Part shown: positions 1 to 13,400 of the stretch, piece by piece | Layout of the letters: every line of letters begins with the position of its first letter | How positions within the stretch are numbered: the first letter of the stretch is position 1 | NCBI GenBank assembly: GCA_008921705.1 | Contig: VFFE01007633.1 | Span: 2,351,920-2,415,919, forward strand | DNA length: 64,000 nt | Direction of reading: 5' to 3' | DNA from: Burhinus oedicnemus | Lineage: Eukaryota > Chordata > Aves > Charadriiformes > Burhinidae | Translations under genes and position numbers: made by a program | Notes under the pieces: generated by a model | The model's input: only the letters and a program-made list of their open reading frames with translations | The model's database searches: none | Told to the model about the DNA's origin: nothing

Positions 1-3000
1 ACTACTCCTACAAGGACTTGACATCCACCATGTCAGAGGACTGCAAGGTACAAAAACATGAGTTCAAGCATGAAAGTTAATCACAGTGCAGACAACTTGG
101 GAAAACTCGTCTCACCTAACTTTGTAGACACCTACATCTATTCTAGCTGTCTAGTCTCCATTAAATAGGTCTAAATTCAGGAGGAATCCCTCACCATGCA
201 CTTGAGCTCCAGCTGATATCCAAACTACTCAAAAGGATGCTGTCTCAACTGAGGCAGTTAAAAGTTTAGATGAAGCCAGTCCCTACCCTTAGGGGTAGGG
301 GAGAGGAGTAGAAGTCTTCAGAGGGTGATTTATCCCAGTACTGACATTTCTTACCCTATCAGAGGTATCCATCAAGATTTCAGGCAAGTCTTCATCAACA
401 CAGTTACTAGCCTAAATAAAATTGAAAAATTGAGAACGCTATACAAGTATTATTTGTATCTTGCATGCCTGAAGACCTCTGATCTTTTAAGAATGTCTAG
501 GTTCAGATTGACTATCCAGGAGTTAAAACTAGGCGAAATGTCAAAGATACCCTAATAACTTAGGAATGAATATTCACCCCAGCTGCTGCTGTTGCCCACC
601 AGCTTGTTTCCATTTAGCCTCTTCCTTTAAAACTTTAAAATTTTTCCTAAAAAGAGATTTTTTTTAAAATTTGTTTTTTCAGACAAGATACTAAATTCTT
701 GACAAAGCATTGGAAAATGTTTTGTGTCATCAGGCTTTGTGAACTTTTCTCTCTCTATAAAACATCAGAACTATGTTAATTTGGGTTGGAGCTGCGTTCA
801 AAATTGTAAGCCAATATTCAAAAGGTACTTGCAAGGGAAGTTGCGCCTTGTTGTATTAGCAGAGGGAATAGGGACTGTAGAGGAGGGAGCCTCATCTGTG
901 GCTAATGAGACCTGCTGGGATATGCCCAGCCCTGCCTTGCTGCAGAAATAAAGTGCAGCTCCGGTGTTTCATATTCTTCAAAATAAATGTCCTGCTTGTT
1001 GTTTTTCCAAACTGATGCTGCCTGTGTTTAGCACACGTGAAAAGTGCAGCTCACACATTATTTCCCATGAAACATTTCTCCACCCTTAATTACCCGAAGC
1101 CGGTGGGCTAAGTGTGCAATGTAACCATCTTATAAACCCAATAATATGTTTACAAAAGATAGCCTTGCAGAGGGAAGAGAGAAATTAAAAGAAAGAAAAT
1201 GTCCTTTTCTCCAGTGATCCTCCTGCTGACTTAACACTTGGTTGTAGATATGTGAAGCGCATTAGGTGTTTTCCCAAACATTTTGAAGAGCAAGTGGGTT
1301 ACCTAGAAATGGGCAGGTGTTCTCAAGTGCTACTAAGCTTGAATTTTTTTCGATCATCATGGGTTTTTTTGCCAGTGGTTCCTCACATGATGGTTTGAAT
1401 AACAAATGCAAGACCTTGCTAAGCAAAACCAAAACAATGCTCTGATATTCAGTGAAAGATAATGACCATTTTTCTTTGGCTAACATCAGCAGCTCCTGCC
1501 ACCTCCATATGAGGCAGAAAAAGAGAAAGATGTGAATGGAGTGTTACCTGCTCACCATTGTTTTTAGGGCTATCTCTCCACATAACAGCATCTTAAGCTT
1601 TCAGCTTTCCTTCTGGTTCCCTCTAGTTGGCTCCCTTTCTCTCTCTCTCCTGCTTAGTTTGCAATATTAGTTTGTGTCTTCTTGGCAAATGCCAAACTGT
1701 CTCACTTACCTGTGATTATTCCCTATTTTCCCCTCCATGCTTCCAGCCCCTGCACCTTTCTCCTTTCTGGATGTGATTCTCTCCCCATGGAGACAGTCAG
1801 TATGTAAGAACAGAAGGTAGAGTGCCATTGGCAGGCAGGCAATATCAGGAATTCTAGAACATTTCACACCTGAAAACCTTCTCTTTTTCTACACTTTTGT
1901 CATGGGATTATTAAGCATCAGATTTGTTTACAGACATCTGCTGGAACAAAGTTTTCTTCTATGCAGATGCTGCTCTGCCGCATCAGGCCCATTCACAAGG
2001 CACTTATTTTCTGCTGTAAATGTATACAAGCCCTAATATTTTTGGTTTAAAATCAATAGAAGCTGAACCTCTGTTGCTCTGTGTTCTGTCCTACAGCTGT
2101 AGAAATAAACCACCTCCGCCTTACCTGAGTCTGCAAAACAGATTGTGTGTTTCTTCCATCTCTTCGTTCTCAAGAGATAATATATTTGTAACTTGCATGT
2201 GAAATGCTGGTAAGGTTATACACAATGTTTGAAATAATGGATTTATGAAGAAAAATAGTCAGTTTTGCAAGGAAAACTTTGCAGCGAGGTCTTAAAAAAT
2301 CCTATTCACCCACAGGCCTTAATTTAAAGATGGTAACATTGACTACATTTTGACCTTTTACAGGTATATAAGCAAGTGACGTACCAAACAGCTCACAGTA
2401 ATTGCACTTTCATGTTCAAAGCCCATCCTGTTGCTCAGCGTGGAGAGGTAGCAGCCACAGGGGTTGCACGGAGATGTACGTTGCTGTGGTAGCAGCTACT
2501 AGGGAGGTGGCCTCCCTGCACAGGCAGGTATGCAGTGGCTTTCTTCTTGGGACGGCACAGAGGCACCCGGTGACACAAGGTGGCAGGGTGCACCACAGCC
2601 ACGTGGGCAGTTTGCCTATGGCATTGCCAACTGTTAACAAACAAGTTCAGGTACTTTTCCTGTAAAATCCAGGCTTCTGGATTTTAGAGGAAAAGCAACT
2701 TCTTCGAGCAACTGCTTGAGACCTGCTGCTTTCACTTACTAGGGAACCAGGATGAGACAAAGCACTGACAGCAAGGCTGACACAGGGAGGCTGGTATCAC
2801 AACGCTGAGCACTTGGGTGGCCTGGGGAATCACGGTGAGCCTGGTGAGGCTCAGGCAGGCCAGCACAGCTCCCACATGCCAGCAAGCTGGCTAAGTAAGG
2901 AGCCACCTCCAGAGGAGTTCTTTCCAAGACCTCCTATGAGTCCCAGAGGGTTAGATAGTTGCCACCAAATAGGACAGTCTTGTGGAGCAAGGTTCCTTAT

Positions 3001-4500
3001 GCCAGCCACAACGGCTGCCACCGCTGTGCCCAGTGGCTCAGTGTTTGGAGCAGAGATCCAAGGTGAAAGCAGCACAGGTCCATTCCTCCCTGGAAGACCT
3101 GGAAGTCTTCTGGCTGGCACATTCTTCATTGCTCACACTGGACCAAAGTCACTTTCCAAGAAACCTTAAACAGTTTTTTAGGATAGAGACAATGAGCATG
3201 ACTCACTAAATGATTAGTGAGCTTACCTGCACAAGGAGGGATTACTAAGGCAACTTTATTGCACCTTTAAGGCACCTGAGATGTCCTAGCCATGACATCT
3301 GCGCTGTTCCACAACCCCACTCCTCCCCAGTGCCACTCTGTGAATCACCTCCCCCATTACAGACAGGCCTCACTTGGAGGAGATGTGACCACCTTGGTGT
3401 CACTGGTCCTACCACATTGCCACAAGGGTGGCTGGTACCCCACAGTGCTGCTGAAGCAGCAGCACCCCTAGGCTGCCCAGGTTTCACTCTGCACAGAGTG
3501 GCAGCTCAGGCTCAGGTTTTACCCTCTAGAGTTCTCTGAAGATCACATCAAACAGGGGGCAGTGCCAGGGCATGGGCACTGGAAGATGCCACCTGTGTTA
3601 CTGAATTGACAGCAGCTCGCTCAGGGGTTGTTGGTCCGTGTCCGCTGCTCTTGCCCAGATGGCTGCCAGCCACAGTCAGTCCATGCCAGGGCCCAACCGC
3701 AACAGGCTGTTTGGATGAGGTTGCACAGCTTTGGGTAATAATAGAGTTTAATAGTGTATATATGGCCTCAGAGCCTGGGAATGGAGCCTGGTGCTTCTTG
3801 TTTTACTAGGACAAAGATGTAGCTGGCCATTGGTGTCCGGAGCCGGGCCTAGGAAGCAGCTGAGAGTTCCCCAAAATGGCAGATGAATGCACAGAAAGAA
3901 ACATGAACAAATATTGAACGTGAGTGATCATCTGTTTGAGGATGTGGCTCTGCCCTCCCCCCCTTTTGAAGAGGTTCATCACGTGAAGAGGGGCACAGAC
4001 TCCAGTGCACTGGGAACAATGAACTAGGGTGTCTGGAAGAATCACATCAAAAAGGTAGAGGAAGAAAAAAAAAAAAAAAAGGAACAAAATAAAAGCTGGT
4101 TTCTAGGCAAGACCTGGGAAGTGTGAGAAACCAAAGAGATTTGGCTTTGGTAACAACAGATGAAACTAATATTAAATTACAAGTTTCACTCACACAATGC
4201 TGTAAGAATAATGCAATATAAGTACTCGCTCACCAAAATTGGTCTTGAAACAAGTCTGCTTCTTGAAGGTTAGTGATTCAGTGAGTCTTCTCTTCCATAG
4301 CTCTTATTCTGAAGCCTGTTTTCATCCAGAAGACACCTTCTTCCACAAGTTACGTTCTGACAATACTAACACCGTATCAGTCTTTTTCCAAATGAATAAA
4401 TTCCCTACCCTACAAATAGTTCTTGCTTCCATATACCTTTGTTTTCATGTTTTGCCAAGCATTTGATATCAATAAAGACAAATCTGCTGTCACATTGCCA
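1..4500. other. Flank downstream of the GSTA array, no gene recognised
   Basis: I see no exon with flanking splice signals and no recognisable protein here. Open frames between about 2400 and 3700 occur on both strands over the same GC-rich stretch and have no coherent family resemblance, so I read them as chance. Small simple-sequence patches occur: a pyrimidine run near 1635 and an A-run at about 4064-4080. Around 950-985 two AATAAA signals lie close together after GC-rich sequence, which could be the end of an old LTR, but I cannot place it in a family. Confidence 0.5.
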
Positions 4501-4515
4501 GAGTAATCAGAATGC

Positions 4516-4521
4516 TTTATT
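4516..4521 (-). terminator. Poly(A) signal of the 222-aa GSTA gene
   Basis: TTTATT on the plus strand, AATAAA in the sense of the gene, about 180 bases after the TGA at 4703-4705. It is the first clean hexamer downstream of the stop. Confidence 0.55.
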
Positions 4522-4702
4522 TCAGTTTTGGGTTTGGTGGGGGGTCTTTTTTGTTGTTTTTGTTTTAAACACACCGTTGATTTTAACTGCAACAATACTA
4601 ATTTACTGAGCTTCCTACTTCTTTTGGTTCAGTTGTCCCGTCCCCATCCGTCCTGTTACCCCCCCTCAAGTATTTTGGGTCTCACTAAAGGTAGCAAGGC
4701 AT

Positions 4703-7700
4703 TCATTTCTTAAAAATCTTCAACACAGTTTCTACATAACATTCATCTGGTGGGGGTTTCCTTGGGCTGCCAGGCTGCAGGAACTTCTTAATTGTAGGCA
4801 TATTGCTCATTCTTATTTTAAAAGCCTAAAAAATAAAACCAACAGAGTAAGAGTAATTCCAGCTACTCCAGTAGCAAACAGTGCTCCTTGCACAGAACTG
4901 CTTCCCCCTGCTGCTAGAAAAGATCCTAACATTCATCCAGATTTCAATGCCATCTACACAGTCTCCTTCTGTCCAACAGGAGGAGGACCCAGCTGCTGAA
5001 AAAGCCGGTTCTTACTGGTGAAGGCAGTACTGGAGCAGACAATATCTAAATCTCTGCTGCCTGAAAGAAACTGAAGGCAAAAACTCAGTATCTGGGAGCA
5101 TCAAGGAGTAGTTTTGAAGGTACAAATACACTAACTCAGCTCATGACCTTTTCCTTTTCATTGGTGGTTCTGATGGTGCAAACTACCGTGTGGGAAAACC
5201 ACGATATATGTTAACGTGATTTCCATTTTTGCTACGTTATGTAAGTATCTGAGCTCTGTTTGCATCTAGCCTGGCCACTGTTGTCCCACTGCCCCAGCAT
5301 TTCTACGATTGCATGGGTGAAGGTGAAATGGCTGGAGGCACCCTTGGCTTAACTCAGTTGTCCAGTAGAGGCTTCTCGTACTGTGTTGTAGCCTAGGGTA
5401 GCCAAAATATCTATATAGGGCTGGCAGATGTAACACAGCCCCTCGGGGAGACCTATTCCCTTCTGGAACAGTGGCTAGAGACCAGGACTAGGATTAGGAA
5501 AGAGCTGGGCATCTCAGGTGGCAAGAGATGCCTGTGTTAAGGTAACCGAGTCAAGGATCCTGAAACATCTCATTGTACAGACAGTCAGGGAGGACTCAAT
5601 GATGCAGACTGCAAGCACCTGGAGACCCCATGGTTAGCTGAGCAATCTTAGATACACAAGAACCTCTTCTAACAACAGGGCTGAGGGAGAGGAGCTTCAC
5701 AGAGTGACAGCCAGCTCTTGCTGGCAAACGTATGAACATAATTTATTCTTCCTTACAGGCACTAGAAGGATAAGATGGAAATGCAAGAAGGAACAAGAAA
5801 AGTAAAAACTGTGAAATAAGTAACCACCAATTTTAGAAACTTTTTTCCCTTCATAATTCAATGCATGGCTTCAACAAAACTGTGCCCATGCCTAGTGGCT
5901 AAGACATCTTGCTAGAAAATGGGAGCTAGAGGCAAGAATTACCTGAGGCTGCAAAACTGCGTATGGGATAAAATCTGACACATTACTTCTCGCTTTGCGG
6001 CTGAACTGCCTCATGCTGTCACACTAAACTCAGGCTTAAACTGTTGGGGTGGAGCTTTAAAAATTAAAAAATGTAATTTAAAAAAATTTAAAAAAAGCTC
6101 TTTTCCTCATCAGTTGCATACAGAAAACCTAATCGTGATAGTCTGATGCTGGTGTTTCTTTTGTTAATGGGAATAAAGCCAAAGTCTTTGAGTGCACCCC
6201 TCAAATTAAGAGTTTGTAGGCACAAAGAAGCATGACCTCAAGCCTTGCACCCTCAACCCAAATTTGCATTGCCTACACTGCTTTATTACCATGATTACAG
6301 GCACGTGGGAGGACTACGAAATACTATCTGCTTTTTTCCAGTCACAGAGTACTTAGGTCCACTGTATCTCAACTCTTAATGACTCCTGCAGGTCGTGCCC
6401 CAGGTTTGCCGCATGCTATAGAGCACAGTGCATGGGCATGCCTGGAGGCTTCTGATTTCTGATCAAGTCTCACAGCAGAAGTGCCTCACTTCTGCTTGGT
6501 TTCAGACTTCGTACATGGCACAAAGGCAGAGGATTCATCCTCGATTGTATCGAGTTGATTATTGAAAGAAAACTGTGGCTTAATGCTGAGGCTTGAATTT
6601 CTAGTCATACTGTAGAAGGCAGAAGTGAAGTAAGGTTACTGGGATCCCAAAATTGTAATACCAGCCAGTACAGGAAATGGCACACTGTACCTTATTCTAA
6701 CATGTCAACCTGTATCACAGACTCAATTTGTTATCTGGTATTAGATAGCATCTACTGGCAGGAATCAGGAAAATGAAAAGAGGGCAGCTTAGATCAGTGA
6801 TTCCCTTGGAATGACATTAAATTTATTTCTATTGAGGAGGCATATACCACTCAAAAAGAGACAGGCATACCTGAACGGGGTTAATCAGGAGCAGCGTCTT
6901 ACAACAAACCAACTAAATCAATTCCCTCTTGTGCCTGATGTTAAGCAAACATACAATAGTGACGGTTCCTCAAAGAGCCCACACTCCTGATTTACACAGC
7001 ATGGAGAGATGACCACTTTAGGATCACCCTCCAGCTCCTGAATACAGGCATGCTCAATAATAAAATTACCTGCAACTGAGGAAACCCTGACAGCACAGCG
7101 GGTATTTTCTCCTCCACTGCTAAAATGGCTTCAATTAGCTGAACATCTGCCCAGCTGAATTTGTTGCCCACGAGAAAGTCTTGGCCATGTTGTTTCAAAA
7201 CCTGTAGAATACAAGAGAACGTGGGCTGCAGATGAGAATGGGATATATGATGCCTGGCAGCTAAGCCTCACAGCACAGCTGTAGAACTGAACAGTGATTA
7301 CATCTGAAATTTCAGGGTGGAGTTTTCAGCTGGAAGCTGTGAGCCTAAAAAAATCTGAACTCTTGTAGTACACGGACTACAAACTTTGGTCACTCAGTAA
7401 TGATGAAAACCACTGGGAATATGGACAAAACCACATGCTTAAGCAGACTAGTAACAGAATTAGAAATAGGGATAATGAAGAAACTAAAGAGTAACTTGGA
7501 GAATTTATAAAATTGCCATTTAGATATTTCATTTAAAGTTATGTCCAACATTGATACCAGGAAGCAAACTTAGAAGTGCAGAACTACAATAGCTAACAAA
7601 AGAAAATCCCTGCCTTTGGGAATAAATTATAGTCATAAGAACTTCTAGGATGTTCAGCCTTTACTATTGTTTTCCATCAAAACTAGATGAACGTTCCAAG

Positions 7701-10700
7701 AGAGAGAAATGTTGCCAGACACCTGAGTCATTTGGGTTTGGTTTGTTGTTTTCAAAAGCAGGATGTGAAGAAATCTATGACTGTTATTTTACTAAAGTAC
7801 TCCTCATCTCTCTACCTGATTTATTTGCAAGGGATTTTTACATTCTTCTAATGAAAATCTTCCCACTGAAATTAAGTATAGCAGAGAGATGTGCTCTAAA
7901 CAAACTTAAGTGTGCAACTATCCCCTCAAGGAAAAAAGAAATCATACGTGCTTGCTTTTACTTTAGTGAAAAGCTTTGCTGTGTAGCTGAGAACATATTG
8001 CTTTCACAGAATTTTCAGAGTTGGAAGGGACCTCTAGAGATCACCTAGTCCAACTCCCCTGCTAAAGCAGGATTGCCTAGAGCACATTACTCAGGACTGC
8101 ATCCAGGCGGGTTTTGATTATCTCCAGAGAAGGGGACTCCACAACCTCCCTGGGCAGCCTGTTCCAGTGCTCTGTCACCCTCAAAGTAAAGAAGTTTTGT
8201 AGATGTTCAAATACCACAGCCCTGACAACACAAGCCAACAAATACAGAAAACATGCTGCTTATTTCTTCTTCTTTGAGAGCCAAGAAAGCTGAGGATTTG
8301 GGACTGACTTGCACTACAAACATGTTCTTAATTTGGGGAAGCTTTTTGATAATTGTAAATACAAGTTCTATAGACACATCCTCACTGTCACTTACCTTTT
8401 CAAAGACTGGGAAGTACCTGTTAGTTGCCCTCTCCTTAATGGAATCAATATTTTTGTCCTTTGCCTCAGGTGGAGAGAAAGGAAACATCAAAATCATTTG
8501 CATCAGGTCTGTTATCCCTTCCACATACATGTCAATCCTGTTGGTGGGGGGAAGACAGTAGAAAAGAGCACAGGAGTTATTTCATCTGTTTTCCAATTAA
8601 CTAAAGCACCTTATAGGAATTTCATATCACCACCACAGTGCAAATTTTCACAGCCAAAACTAAACATAAACTAAAGCTAAATATTTTTTTAAAAGGACTA
8701 AAAGCCTAATTCTGTTTAGCAGTATTTCAGAAGCAGTGGTTAAAACCTAAGCAAAGGCTAGAGTCCTTGCTTTTTATTGTGTTAGCCTTTCTCATGCCTT
8801 TCTACTGGATTTACAGCATTGAATTTGTTAAATGTAATACAGCTATCAAATAACAGATTGCTTATTAAGCGAAAGGAGTTGTTACAGTACAGGGCTCTCT
8901 CCTTCAAGTCTTTCCCATAGAGATTGTATTTCCCTGCTATGTAGCTGAGGATGGCTCTGGTCTGCACCATCTTCATCCCATCGATCTCAACCAGGGGCAC
9001 TTGCTGGAACATCAGGACTCCATCTAGGGTGGAAAGTTGAGGGAAAGCTTATTAGTTCCTCCTAGACTGCTAGCTTTACAGGAGAGCGAGAGACAGCACA
9101 TTTCTTTTGCAGCGTAAGAGATCACTGGTATCTTGCCCTGACTGTAAAACTCCATGCAGTAAACTAACATTGTGGGAAAGATCCCATATTGACTAGCCTG
9201 CATCACACTTTTGTAGCTAGGTCATCACAGTGCAGCTGGGCCCCTTGCTTTACCGCATCGCCAGACCTTCGCTGGCTGACGGGAGCTGGCACCGCCTGCT
9301 CCTGTGCACTTCTGGACCCTGCCTCATGCTGGCAGGAGAAGCCTGAACCAGCACTTTCAGCCTAAGGGATCAGAGGAGAACAAAGATCTGTGTTAAATCA
9401 GAACTCGGAAAAACCCAACAAAACCAAACAGTTATTTTGAATGCAGATCAGTTCCCTGTCAGGGACGTGCCCACATGAGTAGAAGGAATGAGAGGGGTAG
9501 TACCACAGCAAGACTGAGCGACTGGGTTAAAGAGGTCAGGCCACTTTAAGCATCGTGAAGCTACAGAGTTAGAGGCCGGGACTGGGACAGCAGTTGCTGC
9601 TTAAGGAAGTTTTACACAGTCACTCAAGGGACGAGAGCTTGAGAGTCCCCGTAGATTTTTATTACAGGCCTATCCTCGGTGTCGTTCCACAACAGTTTAA
9701 GCCTATTTAGATATGTCTCTGTAGTCCCATTTGCTCCCGGTGCTGGTAGGAGCATTTGTCTGAGCCTTCAGCGAGGCAGCTCTGAGCGCTAAGCTGACAC
9801 AGAGATTCAGCATAGCAAAGTCACGCTTTTCTAGACCAGTTTTCTGCTGGTCTAATTCACTGTCTTTGGAGATACTCCCTCCTCCATTTACACATTAAGG
9901 GCATCCAGAGAACAATCCCACTCTGTTAAAATCACAGCAAAACTCCAAATCCAGCTAGGCAGCTGCCACTTTGAATTGCTCAAAGTTAATCATTTATTTT
10001 AATTGCTCAATTTTAGCCCGTTGAGTGCATCCTTCATTCAGGTATAAGGGTTCACTTTAACAGGCACGTCTGTGCTTTTTTCTCCACAGAGCTATTAAAA
10101 TACTTTGCTAGTCTAGAATTAATAAACATTCTTCATTCATTCTATACTATTAATTTACAGTTTAAATTCAGAGTAGTTTTCTCTGCAGCAACAAATTGCC
10201 TGTGTTTGTTTCTTGTAAACATTCACAGAAAGATCGTGTGTCTTCACGTCTTTCCAGAACACACCTCTGCAGCTTAAGGAAGAAACATTAATTGGTATCT
10301 ATCTAGCAGAAACACAGTAGAATGGGAAAACTAACAGCTCTGCAAGGATATTTTTCAGCAGAAAGATGTGAAGTGAGAAATAAAATCTGACTTTCTGGCC
10401 CTTGACAAAAAGTGATGCAGCAAATGTGAGTGAACTGAATGCACGGTTTGTTTCTCATCTACAGAAAAGAGGGATTTCTCTCTTATGGCCAGTAGCGGAC
10501 TGCTTCTCCTGCTTTGCAGTGAGAACCACTTCACATAATTGCTGCAGAGAATATATATTAAAAGCAGTTTGCCAGTTGATATGTGGATTGGATGGTGCTG
10601 TCAGAAGGTGGTCTGTGGAGCATACATTAAAAAAACAATAATCTGGACCTACCATTTGTCACTGACCGGCAGATCTTGTTGATAGGTCTGCTGTTTAAAG

Positions 10701-13380
10701 GTCTCTTCCAGCCTAGGTGATTCTACAGTTCTGTATCCAGGTACTAACTTGGGCAACCTGTGGCTGGACAGATTGAGCCAAAAGAGTCATCTCTCAGGCC
10801 AACAGGTACAGGTCTGGCCAGGCCAATGCTGTTTAACTCTCTCGGTCTCCAAAACAGCTGTCTGTCTGTAAGTTGGGAACAGACCCCACGGGGCCCAGGC
10901 TTCCCCCTGGACACTGCTGGAGCATTGCTTAGAACATCAGCTGGCACGAGTCAAAGTCACACCTGGACCATTCTAACAATGTGGTGTCTAAACACAGGAT
11001 ACCCTAGCAAAAAGCATGTTGGTAGGGAAAAAAAAAAATTAGAGGGAGAGGTAACGTGGGATTATTTGTGTTCAGTTCTGCCCTGCACAACTGGCAGCAT
11101 TCCAGAAGTGCCTTTATCAGGATGACTAACAAATTTGTCTTTCTTCAACCCATTGTATTAAACCCCACCTTTTTCTTTGTGTTCTCACCCTCTTAAGCTC
11201 AATATATATACAGAAGAGCCCTTGATCTTCTTTATAAAACTTCCTTATCCTTTTCATCATCATTTAATTCTTCTCTCTGGATAAGCTTGGACACTATACC
11301 CAGGATTGTACCACTCTGGATTAAATAGTATTTTGAAGCAAATTCAGATTTGGGCTTTCAGTACCTGAGCTATTATATTTAGAGCTACAACTGGTGTCTT
11401 TACACTGCATTGCCCTCTGACATTGTCAGATTCCCAGCCAGCTGGACCTGCAAATTTAATTGTGATCTTCTTGACACCACTTCTTTTTTTATTTTTGTTC
11501 ATTTTAGCTTTCCCATGAGAATTTATTTAAACACAGCTTTTCCTTTCTGAACATAGCCAAGTCCTCTTCCAAGGCTCCTAGTACGTCCTGGCAAGCTCAG
11601 CCTGCTGTGAGGTTTCTCTTAGACGTCTTGGGCAGCAGGTAAACTGCAGGGCAGGTGCACTCTTCAGTGCTCCTCACAGTCCCAACTCCTTCCCCACCCT
11701 GGCAGCAAGGTCTTCTCCTTCCAAGGTGGTTGGAGAAGGGTTCACTGCTGGATTTCATCTGGCCAAATATCAAGGACAATGGCTGGGTTTATGCACTGGT
11801 GTTTGGGATCTGGTCTCACTCCCAAGGTTGACATGAAGCCTTTGTGGCTTGCTGCTTGGACCATGTCAGACTTTCTGCAGGTCTCCCCGCTGGCTCCCTG
11901 TTTTTTAACTGGGGGAATTTTCACAGCTCAGGCTTATCCTGCTTAGGACTGTCACTAGTGTGTTCACAGAGCCTAGCAAAGGAAAACTTGCTTTCCTGGC
12001 GATTTTGGTGCCATGCCAGCCTTTCATTTAGAGGCTTATCTCACTGAGGTTCAGAACACCATACAGGTATATCTGTACTAGTCAACTCAACAAAAGCTCA
12101 GGCCAGCTGGCACAGACTGGCCACATGCACTCTATTCAGGTCTCTCTGCCTGTAGAGCACGGTGGTCACATCGAAATGACATCTTGGAAATGGCCCTTGG
12201 CCTAGGACAGCTTCCAAATGATGCCTAGGAATTGTTTTGGGGAGTGTGATTTGCCCTGTACCAAAAATGTACCAGGAACCACACTAACAGTTCAACAGCA
12301 TAGATAATTAAGTTGCATTAAATAGGACTGTTTGCTACCCCTGTTTAATGTACTACAAGAACCAGAAGCTATGGCTTTTAGCTTATAGGAGTTGTTTGGT
12401 ACTGGAAAGAACAGGTTACTCAAAACCAGTATTTCAGTATTCTAGATGTGCACCTAGAAGTTTGCACTGGTTTAAATAAACTAATTTTAAACCACAAATT
12501 TAGCTAAATTGGAGCAAATTTTTGAGGGACTAAGCCTCAGGTGTTGGGATTCTTACCTTTGATTAACTTTTCATACTGCTGTCTTGTTTCCAGAAAAATT
12601 TCTTCAAACTGGAAGAGAGAATAGTGTTACACTGCTGTATGTGAACATTTTTCTTCTGTAAGTGACTGTGCATAACCACGTGCAAAACAACCGAACCAAG
12701 CAAAAAATAGTGGGCTGGATCTTCAACTGCGCTGTTTGGCTGCAGATGTCCTGAGGATCACCCACGCATTCTCACAGCTGGGGAGGAGCAGAAGGGCCTG
12801 GCCACTTCTGCCTCAAGGCACTGATTCAGAAATAACCTAAGTGCGAGTAGAAACAAAGTACAGACATCTACAGGAGGAAGACAGGTTGCCGCTAGTGCAA
12901 AGGGAAGCACAAGGTAAATCAGCTATTTCTAACCCCTCCCCAGGGCATGTAAGTCAACAGCACTCTTGTTTATTCACATTGTAAGGGCAAAGTAAGTAAG
13001 ACTGAGTTAAGGTGGTTTTGTACAGCTGGAAAACTCAGATTAATTAAGGGCCTTTAATTAAATCCCCATTTTGACTCATGATGATTAATTACTTCAGGGG
13101 ACTGATATGATCTCTAATAAAAACTCCAAGCTCCACTGCGTTTGCATCCCAAATACTAACCACGAAGCAACGTAGTTACAAACATGCAGTGCCACCACTG
13201 TAGCCGTTTATCCTCCACGTGCATGTTAAAGTGTTCCTTACTGAGGCCAGTTGAAAACACCAGTCTGGAACACTGTACCAAGTGTTGACTAACCTCCACG
13301 CCAGCTGCTGCCAACAGCCACCGTACAGGCTCCATTCGCCCCCTCCCATTAAGGTAGGTAAGCCTGGGCTTCCCCGACAT
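4703..13380 (-). CDS. GSTA2: Alpha-class glutathione S-transferase, 222 aa, six coding exons (GSTA2-like)
   Basis: Cytosolic enzyme that conjugates glutathione to electrophiles, working as a dimer. Coding exons in transcript order are 13380-13294, 12608-12557, 9023-8891, 8537-8396, 7201-7070 and 4825-4703. Their sizes (87, 52, 133, 142, 132, 123 bases) match the fixed GSTA pattern, and all joins keep frame. Exon 2 reads [16 protein letters not shown]: catalytic Tyr9 and Arg15 are present, with Leu at position 10 where mammals usually have Phe. Exon 4 carries [10 protein letters not shown] with the cis-Pro56 loop, then Gln67-Thr68 that hold glutathione. Exon 6 has [14 protein letters not shown], the N-capping and hydrophobic-staple segment. 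The C-terminus ends [11 protein letters not shown]...KIFKK, the length of typical 222-aa GSTAs. Exon 2 has a 5' UTR part up to an AG acceptor at 13401-13402; a non-coding first exon was not located. The ATG is the only one before the family N-terminus. No lesions are seen. The paralogue number is from memory of the chicken proteins and is less certain than the family. Confidence 0.93.
8005..8198 (-). repeat. CR1 LINE 3' fragment
   Basis: A 5'-truncated CR1 in the intron between coding exons 5 and 6 of the 222-aa GST gene, same strand as the gene. It shows the usual CR1 tail: the end of ORF2, which reads in reverse as the phrase about 'CCTGGGCAGCCTGTTCCAGTGC', and the terminal 'GTTGGAAGGGACCTCTAGAG' block at the 3' side. 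Confidence 0.85.
10645..10738 (+). repeat. Short CR1 3' end fragment
   Basis: The sequence 'AAGGTCTCTTCCAGCCTAGG' followed by 'TGATTCTACAGTTCTG' matches the last few dozen bases of CR1 elements. Only the tail is present, inside the intron between coding exons 3 and 4 of the 222-aa GST gene. Confidence 0.6.
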
Positions 13381-13400
13381 GCTTCCGAGCTCCTGGTTCC

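Noticed and set aside
2402..3540. Cluster of frames on both strands
   Set aside because: Mutually overlapping, no domain, no splice sites in consistent phase; best explained by local GC richness.
7650..8048. 132-codon plus-strand frame
   Set aside because: Lies in a GST intron on the opposite strand, ends inside a CR1 fragment and shows no family features.
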